Origin: an uncultured Acidaminococcus sp.
GTDB taxonomy: Bacteria; Bacillota; Negativicutes; Acidaminococcales; Acidaminococcaceae
Assembly: GCA_900538365.1 (NCBI GenBank)
Contig: UPXT01000045.1
Coordinates: 1-19,080 of the forward strand
Direction of reading: 5' to 3'
DNA length: 19,080 bases
How positions within the stretch are numbered: the stretch's first letter is position 1; every line of letters begins with the position of its first letter. The notes beneath the pieces were generated by a model, which did not search any database, was not told the origin of the DNA, and worked only from the letters and a program-made list of their open reading frames with translations. Position numbers and translations under genes: made by a program. Shown piece by piece: positions 15,204 to 19,080 of the stretch.

Positions 15204-16589
15204 ATGGAAGAACTCTTTGACCGCGTTTTCCACCTCAAGGAAAACCACACCGATGCCCGGACCGAAATCATTGCCGGCATCACCACCTTCATGACAATGG
15301 CCTATATCCTCATCGTAAACCCCTCCATCCTCAGTGCCACAGGAATGGATAAGGGGGCGCTCGTGACAACGACAGCCCTTGCCTCTGCCTTGGGGACCCT
15401 CTTCATGGCCTTGTTTGCCAACTACCCCTTTGCCCTGGCTCCGGGCATGGGACTTAATGCCTACTTTGCCTATACGGTTGTCCTGCAGATGGGGTATACG
15501 TGGCAGGTCGCCCTCGCTGCCGTCTTTGTCGAAGGCCTTGTCTTTATTTTTCTTTCCCTCACAAACATCCGGGAAGCCATTTTCAACGCCATCCCCTTGA
15601 CATTGAAACGGGCCATTTCCGTTGGCATTGGCCTTTTCATCGCTTTCATCGGTCTGCTTAACGCCAAGATTGTCGTGGCCAACCCAGCAACCAAGGTTTC
15701 ACTCTATTCCTTTACCAAAGCGGTTGCTGACGGGACGTTCCACAGCGTAGGGATCACCGTCGTCATCGCCCTCATCGGGATTCTTTTTACAGGCTTTCTC
15801 ATCATCAAGAACGTCCGCGGCAACATTCTTTTTGGCATCCTGGGCACTTGGATTCTCGGGATGATTGCAGAAGCATCGGGCCTTTACATTCCAGATCCGA
15901 AACTTGGGACCTTCAGTGTCTTTCCCAACCTTTCTGCCGGTATGGCCGCCTTCATTCCCTTGAATCCCCTGCCCGTTTGGGGCAAGATGGATTTTTCCTC
16001 GGTCTTTTCCCTCGACTTCTTCGCCGTGATTTTTGCCTTCCTCTTCGTTGACCTCTTCGATACACTGGGGACCCTTATCGGGGTTGCCTCCAAGAGCAAC
16101 ATGCTCGACGAAAAAGGCCGCCTGCCCCACATCAAAGGGGCCCTCATGGCCGACTCCGTCGCAACCTGCACGGGGGCCCTCATGGGAACAAGCACGGTCA
16201 CAACCTTTGTTGAAAGTGCAGCCGGCGTCGCTGAAGGCGGCCGCACAGGGCTGACAGCGGTAACCGTATCCGTGCTCTTTCTCCTTTCCCTGTTCCTGTC
16301 GCCATTTTTCATGGCCATTCCCGCCTTTGCAACGGCACCGGCCCTCATCGTGGTTGGCTTTCTCATGTTCTCGTCCGTTAATAAGATTGACATGAACGAC
16401 CTTTCCGAAGCCATTCCGGCCTACATTGCCATCATTGCCATGCCTTTTTGCTACAGCATTTCAGAAGGCATTTCCTTTGGCGTCATTTCCTACACGGTCC
16501 TTAATGTCCTGACGCGTCACACGGACCGGATCAGCGGCCTCATGTACATCCTCACCATACTGTTTATCGGTAAGTACATCATGCTTTAA
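15204..16589 (+). CDS. NCS2-family purine permease (AzgA/PbuG type)
   Basis: A 461-residue inner-membrane carrier of the AzgA-like branch of NCS2, whose members import adenine, guanine or hypoxanthine with protons. Signatures: TTFMTMAYILIVNP (27-40), LAPGMGLNAYFAYTV (78-92), the FVDLFDTLGTLIGVA region in the second half, and the highly conserved GTSTVTTFVESAAGVAEGGR motif of the substrate site. The frame extends back to 15102 inside the ttcA-like gene, but the ATG at 15204 follows AAAGGAAG and begins a normal-length AzgA protein. It is followed at its stop codon by a very long terminator. No purine riboswitch or PurR-type site is seen ahead of it, so expression probably comes from the ttcA promoter. 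Hypoxanthine/guanine is the likeliest substrate but is not proven. Confidence 0.92.
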   Translation: MEELFDRVFHLKENHTDARTEIIAGITTFMTMAYILIVNPSILSATGMDKGALVTTTALASALGTLFMALFANYPFALAPGMGLNAYFAYTVVLQMGYTWQVALAAVFVEGLVFIFLSLTNIREAIFNAIPLTLKRAISVGIGLFIAFIGLLNAKIVVANPATKVSLYSFTKAVADGTFHSVGITVVIALIGILFTGFLIIKNVRGNILFGILGTWILGMIAEASGLYIPDPKLGTFSVFPNLSAGMAAFIPLNPLPVWGKMDFSSVFSLDFFAVIFAFLFVDLFDTLGTLIGVASKSNMLDEKGRLPHIKGALMADSVATCTGALMGTSTVTTFVESAAGVAEGGRTGLTAVTVSVLFLLSLFLSPFFMAIPAFATAPALIVVGFLMFSSVNKIDMNDLSEAIPAYIAIIAMPFCYSISEGISFGVISYTVLNVLTRHTDRISGLMYILTILFIGKYIML

Positions 16590-16641
16590 GGCGCATCAAA
16601 AAAGCCATCCGCAACGCGGGTGGCTTTTTTTTGATGCGCCT
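16589..16641. terminator. Long bidirectional terminator after the purine permease
   Basis: A 53-bp inverted repeat starts in the last base of the stop codon. AGGCGCATCA pairs with TGATGCGCCT, an A6/T8 tract comes next, and an inner GC-rich hairpin (GCCATCCGC/GCGGGTGGC) sits at the tip. The A and T tracts pair with each other within the stem, so terminator and stem extend into one long rod. Confidence 0.92.
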
Positions 16642-16642
16642 G

Positions 16643-16716
16643 GGTTACGGGCAGCCAAAGGTCCAATCTAAAACTGGTCAGTTCCTTATGAACAGGGCTG
16701 CTTGCGGCCCGTAACC
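16643..16716. ncRNA. Candidate structured RNA of unknown class
   Basis: Strand is undecided. The left arm 16643-16656 pairs with the right arm in two blocks: GGTTACGG (16643-16650) with CCGTAACC (16709-16716), and GCAGCC (16651-16656) with GGCTGC (16696-16701). A 7-nt bulge (16702-16708) lies between them on one side. Inside are two smaller hairpins, GTTC-CTTAT-GAAC (16681-16693) and a CCA/TGG stem (16663-16677), giving a three-way junction. It lies between two convergent genes and two bidirectional terminators, so a transcript in either direction would be terminated. It does not match 6S, SRP, tmRNA, RNase P or a riboswitch I know. A degenerate repeat or chance folding cannot be excluded. 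Confidence 0.4.
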
Positions 16717-16885
16717 AGGTCCCGCCGATCAACTATCCAGGGATTCCGCTTTCCCGTCTTATAGAAGCTGACACGTAAAAGCCTCTTTAGCTGAAGCAAT
16801 CAGCCGCATTTTTCTTTTCCCTTGCCGCGGCTCTTCTTAGCTTTTTCTTTTCCTGCCAAGGGGCCCCATGAGGAAGACGCTTTAC
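16717..16885. other. Remaining convergent intergenic sequence
   Basis: No gene is credible here. Small inverted repeats occur: GGGA/TCCC (around 16739-16755), GCTGA/TCAGC (16790-16804) and AGCCGC/GCGGCT (16802-16832). An exact 12-bp direct repeat TTTTTCTTTTCC occurs at 16809-16820 and 16842-16853. It could be the rest of an RNA gene that includes 16643-16716. Confidence 0.4.
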
Positions 16886-16928
16886 AAAAAAGCTGGCTGC
16901 GGCGGTTCTCCCTGCAGTCAGCTTTTTT
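16886..16928. terminator. Bidirectional terminator after the YbjN-like gene
   Basis: AAAAAA (16886-16891), the stem GCTG-G-CTGC/GCAG-T-CAGC (16892-16900 with 16914-16922, one G-T wobble), a 13-nt loop and TTTTTT (16923-16928). Confidence 0.85.
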
Positions 16929-16941
16929 ACGGCTATCGCCG

Positions 16942-17403
16942 TCAATTTTGTTTTTTATCGTTGCTGCCCTTACCCCAGACAGTCTGCATAATGGTCTTGT
17001 ATTCCTTTCCAAGATCCTGCTGAGCCAGGTTCAGCACAAAAAGAAGCATATCACCTACGGCTTCTTCCCCATCGCGGAGAATGATGCAGGATTCAGCCAT
17101 AAGATTCTTGGCGCCGTCAATATAGAATTTGTATGGTTTGTACTTGAGGTTGAGCTGATTGATAAGGCCGGTGACTTCCTTTTCGTTATCGTCCCGCAGG
17201 GCTTCTGCCACAACGACAACGCGGATCATGGCAAAGGGCGTATCATCGACAAAGATGCCAAAGGGAAGGAGATTGCCATCCATGCGGAAATTGCTCCGGA
17301 AAAGGACCAGGTTATTCGGTTCACTTTTGGGTTCTTCAATGGTAAAACCTTCTACTTTTTGGTCAGCAATGAATTTCTTGAAGCGTTCTGCTCTCTTATT
17401 CAT
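16942..17403 (-). CDS. Hypothetical protein, YbjN-like
   Basis: A 153-residue soluble protein without signal peptide or membrane helix. Alternating strands such as NNLVLFRSNF (30-39), FGIFVDDTPFAMIRVVVV (48-65) and PYKFYIDGAKNLMAESCI (90-107), followed by a helix rich in leucine (117-133), resemble the YbjN / type III chaperone-like alpha-beta fold; this is from memory of the family pattern, not a search. YbjN-type proteins have no settled biochemical role. The ATG at 17403 follows AAAGGA at proper spacing; the frame extends 27 codons further upstream across a -10-like TATAAT, so that longer form is unlikely. It is followed by its own terminator. The nitroreductase and map genes lie upstream on the same strand with a 142-bp gap. 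Confidence 0.8.
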   Translation of the reverse strand: MNKRAERFKKFIADQKVEGFTIEEPKSEPNNLVLFRSNFRMDGNLLPFGIFVDDTPFAMIRVVVVAEALRDDNEKEVTGLINQLNLKYKPYKFYIDGAKNLMAESCIILRDGEEAVGDMLLFVLNLAQQDLGKEYKTIMQTVWGKGSNDKKQN

Positions 17404-17433
17404 GGGGTCACGTCCTTTTTTACATTTTTCCTT

Positions 17434-17439
17434 ATTATA
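17434..17439 (-). promoter_or_regulatory. -10 box of the YbjN-like gene
   Basis: A perfect TATAAT on the minus strand lies 30 bp upstream of the chosen start. The -35 region is T/C-rich and weak. Confidence 0.45.
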
Positions 17440-17545
17440 CTCCATGAGGAAGTAAAAAGGAAAGTTCAGGGAGATTTTATCCAATTGATGGTCATTCTTT
17501 ATAAAAACTTTTAATTTTCCTTCTATCCTTCGAAGTAGGGAAACC

Positions 17546-18061
17546 TTAAAGTTCCTTCACCAGTTCCGTCAAACTGCGCCGCTTTTCATGAAGAGAGGAG
17601 GCTTTTGCACCTTCTGCGGCATAGCCCAAGGGAAGGAGGAAAACAGGCATTTCATTATGGGACAGACCAAAGGCGTCGGCTGTCTTGACGGGCGGAAAGT
17701 GAGCCACCCAGCAGCTTCCCAACCCTTGTTCCCAAGCTTCCAGCATAAGATGGGTTCCCACAATGCCTGCATCGACCTGTCCCGAAAGGAACCCTTTTTC
17801 CAGTTCATTGACCCACTGCTCATCGCGGCAGACTGTCACCATAAGAACAATCGGGGCATTAAAGGCGCAGGGCGTCAGTTCACGAATCTTGACAATGGCT
17901 TCCTTGCTTTTAAGCACATAAATGCGAAAGGGCTGATAATTATGGGCTGTCGGTGCCACACGCGCGGCTTCAAGGACCTTCTCCAGTTTTTCAGGTTCAA
18001 CAGGGCGTTCGCTGAACTTGCGTACAGAATAACGATTTTTGGCAAGCGTGAAAAAATCCAT
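17546..18061 (-). CDS. Nitroreductase-family FMN oxidoreductase
   Basis: A 171-residue flavoprotein of the nitroreductase superfamily, reducing small substrates with NAD(P)H through FMN. The N-terminal NRYSVRKF (9-16) gives the phosphate-binding R10, S12 and R14. APTAHNYQPF (36-45) is the usual APSAxNxQP loop, and GTHLMLEAWEQGLGSCW (102-118) is the conserved helix after it. It is a compact form with no extra domain. The frame is open 37 codons further upstream inside map, but AAAAAGGAGC precedes the ATG at 18061, only 17 bp after the map stop, so the two form an operon. Substrate is unknown. Confidence 0.9.
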   Translation of the reverse strand: MDFFTLAKNRYSVRKFSERPVEPEKLEKVLEAARVAPTAHNYQPFRIYVLKSKEAIVKIRELTPCAFNAPIVLMVTVCRDEQWVNELEKGFLSGQVDAGIVGTHLMLEAWEQGLGSCWVAHFPPVKTADAFGLSHNEMPVFLLPLGYAAEGAKASSLHEKRRSLTELVKEL

Positions 18062-18078
18062 GAGATTGCTCCTTTTTC

Positions 18079-18897
18079 TCAGCAAGAAAGAATTTCCGGT
18101 TCTCCCTCCGTGATGAGCAGGGTATGCTCCCACTGAGCCGAAGACTTCCCGTCTTCCGTACGAACCGTCCAATGATCGATTTCATCGATATAAAGCGCTG
18201 CCCGCCCCTCGTTGATCATGGGCTCAATGGTAATGACCATGCCCGGCACAAGGAGCATGCCCGTTCCCTTTTTCCCGACGTGGGAAACAAAAGGATCTTC
18301 ATGCATGGAAAGCCCCACACCATGACCGCCAAATTCGCGGACCACGGAATAGCCATGCTTCTTGGCAAAGGACTGGATGGCCGCACCAATGTCACCCAAC
18401 GTGTTCTTCCAGCCTACAGCATTCTGCATGCCGCGGCGGAGACATTCCTTCGTGATGCCCACGAGGTTCCGGCGATTGTTCGGCACGTTCCCGAGCATGA
18501 ACATACGGGAAGCATCCCCAACATACCCCTTGTAGATGGTCGTGGCATCGACATTGACGATATCGCCGTTTTTAAGGACTGCATCGAGGCTTGGGATACC
18601 ATGACAGATTACATCATTCACAGAGGTGCAGACGCTTTTGGGAAAGCCTTCAAAATTAAGGCAGGCCGGAGTGGCATCGTGACTGACCGTATATTCGTAG
18701 ACAATGCGGTCGATTTCTTCTGTCGTCATGCCCACATGGATTGCCTTTTCCACTGCATCCAGAACCTGCGTGTTGAGCCGTCCCGCTTCGCGGATTCCGG
18801 CAATCTGTTCCAGGGTCTTGATCATCTCCATGCGGGGGACTTCCACGCCTTGCGCCGCAAGTTCCAAGAGTTTCATCTTGATTTCTTCTCGTTCCAA
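18079..18897 (-). CDS. map: Type I methionine aminopeptidase
   Basis: A 272-residue metalloenzyme that removes the initiator methionine from new proteins. All five metal ligands are seen: D117 and D128 (VNVDATTIYKGYVGDAS), H192 (GGHGVG), E225 (ITIEPM) and E257 (WEHT), plus H99 (CHGIP) and H199 next to the site. The core begins at about residue 23 (MEMIKTLEQIAGIREAGR), where most bacterial enzymes start. A preferred TTG start at 18897 (GGGAG 8 nt upstream) adds about 22 residues, MEREEIKMKLLELAAQGVEV and on, a charged helix. An ATG at residue 23 with GGAAG nearby is the alternative start. The gene stands without the usual secY-adk-infA neighbours and leads an operon with the nitroreductase gene. 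Confidence 0.95.
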   Translation of the reverse strand: MEREEIKMKLLELAAQGVEVPRMEMIKTLEQIAGIREAGRLNTQVLDAVEKAIHVGMTTEEIDRIVYEYTVSHDATPACLNFEGFPKSVCTSVNDVICHGIPSLDAVLKNGDIVNVDATTIYKGYVGDASRMFMLGNVPNNRRNLVGITKECLRRGMQNAVGWKNTLGDIGAAIQSFAKKHGYSVVREFGGHGVGLSMHEDPFVSHVGKKGTGMLLVPGMVITIEPMINEGRAALYIDEIDHWTVRTEDGKSSAQWEHTLLITEGEPEILSC

Positions 18898-18946
18898 AAT
18901 CCTAGCTCCCTTCTATTTTCATTCTTGAAAAAATACGATATAATAG

Positions 18947-18975
18947 GCTTTCAGTGCATAGATATCCCTGAAAGC
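18947..18975 (-). promoter_or_regulatory. Stem-loop at the 5' end of the map transcript
   Basis: A perfect 8-bp inverted repeat GCTTTCAG/CTGAAAGC with a 13-nt loop. Its first base lies about where the transcript from the promoter at 18982-18990 would begin. It could protect the mRNA 5' end or be an operator. Confidence 0.45.
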
Positions 18976-18981
18976 GTAACT

Positions 18982-18990
18982 ATTATACCA
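18982..18990 (-). promoter_or_regulatory. Extended -10 promoter of map
   Basis: On the minus strand, TGG plus TATAAT (18990-18982), about 85 bp upstream of the TTG start. No good -35 box. The remaining bases to 19080 hold no gene I can support. Confidence 0.55.
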
Positions 18991-19080
18991 TATCCATGCA
19001 ATACCTTGATGCCGGCATAGAAAGGAGTATGTGTCAACATTTTCTCGGGAGACCCATATAAGATTGTGTTGCAGCTTAAT

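Noticed and set aside
16643..16885. 6S, SRP, tmRNA or RNase P RNA
   Set aside because: The SRP tetraloop-helix sequence, the RNase P core motifs and the tmRNA tRNA-like end are absent, and the overall long-hairpin layout of 6S is not evident. Kept only as an unknown structured candidate.
16822..17514. 230-residue plus-strand frame over the YbjN-like gene
   Set aside because: Runs through the terminator at 16886-16928 and antisense to the better-supported minus-strand gene; no ribosome site at its start.
19021..19080. Start of a plus-strand gene at the right edge (AAAGGAG followed by ATG and GTG codons)
   Set aside because: Spacing to both codons is too short, the ATG frame stops after ten codons, and the GTG frame runs off the window with no recognisable protein.

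Overview
The window reads as a chromosomal segment from a low-to-mid GC Gram-positive-lineage anaerobe. Support comes from AGGAGG-type ribosome binding sites, several TTG/GTG starts, strong intrinsic terminators, a closely spaced pcrA-ligA pair, and many genes for organic-acid handling. A Negativicutes-type member of the Firmicutes (Acidaminococcus/Phascolarctobacterium-like) is my best guess, but no taxonomic marker proves it. I see no phage, transposon, CRISPR array or defence island.

Left part (1-8210): a tRNA-Val(GAC) with its own promoter and terminator is followed by a second promoter and a ~200-nt leader. That leader carries a ZTP/ZMP (pfl) riboswitch in front of an OFA-family (oxalate/formate-type) transporter. 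Then come a four-cysteine C_GCAxxG_C_C protein (-), a LarA-type nickel-pincer racemase/epimerase homologue (+), a small unknown protein (-), a fumarylacetoacetate-hydrolase-family enzyme (+), an L-2-hydroxyacid (lactate-type) dehydrogenase (-) and a CstA-family pyruvate/peptide transporter (+). The last two diverge across a ~590-bp AT-rich regulatory gap. Together they suggest uptake and interconversion of small carboxylic and 2-hydroxy acids around pyruvate.

Middle part (8222-15168): a DnaQ-like exonuclease (-) and an AEC-family organic-anion transporter (+) diverge from back-to-back promoters. The DNA repair/replication pair pcrA-ligA (-) follows, then a TtcA-family tRNA thiolase (+) read divergently from pcrA.

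Right part (15204-19080): an AzgA-type purine permease follows ttcA closely. A ~300-bp convergent gap is closed at each end by a bidirectional terminator and contains an unexplained branched RNA-like fold. Then, all on the minus strand, come a YbjN-like unknown protein, a small nitroreductase and methionine aminopeptidase; map and the nitroreductase gene are separated by 17 bp.

Most convergent junctions share one compact A-tract/hairpin/T-tract terminator. Several long ORFs have been trimmed here to starts that have a proper ribosome binding site. The most interesting items are the riboswitch-transporter pairing with its readable three-helix switching mechanism, and the unassigned structured region at 16643-16885.
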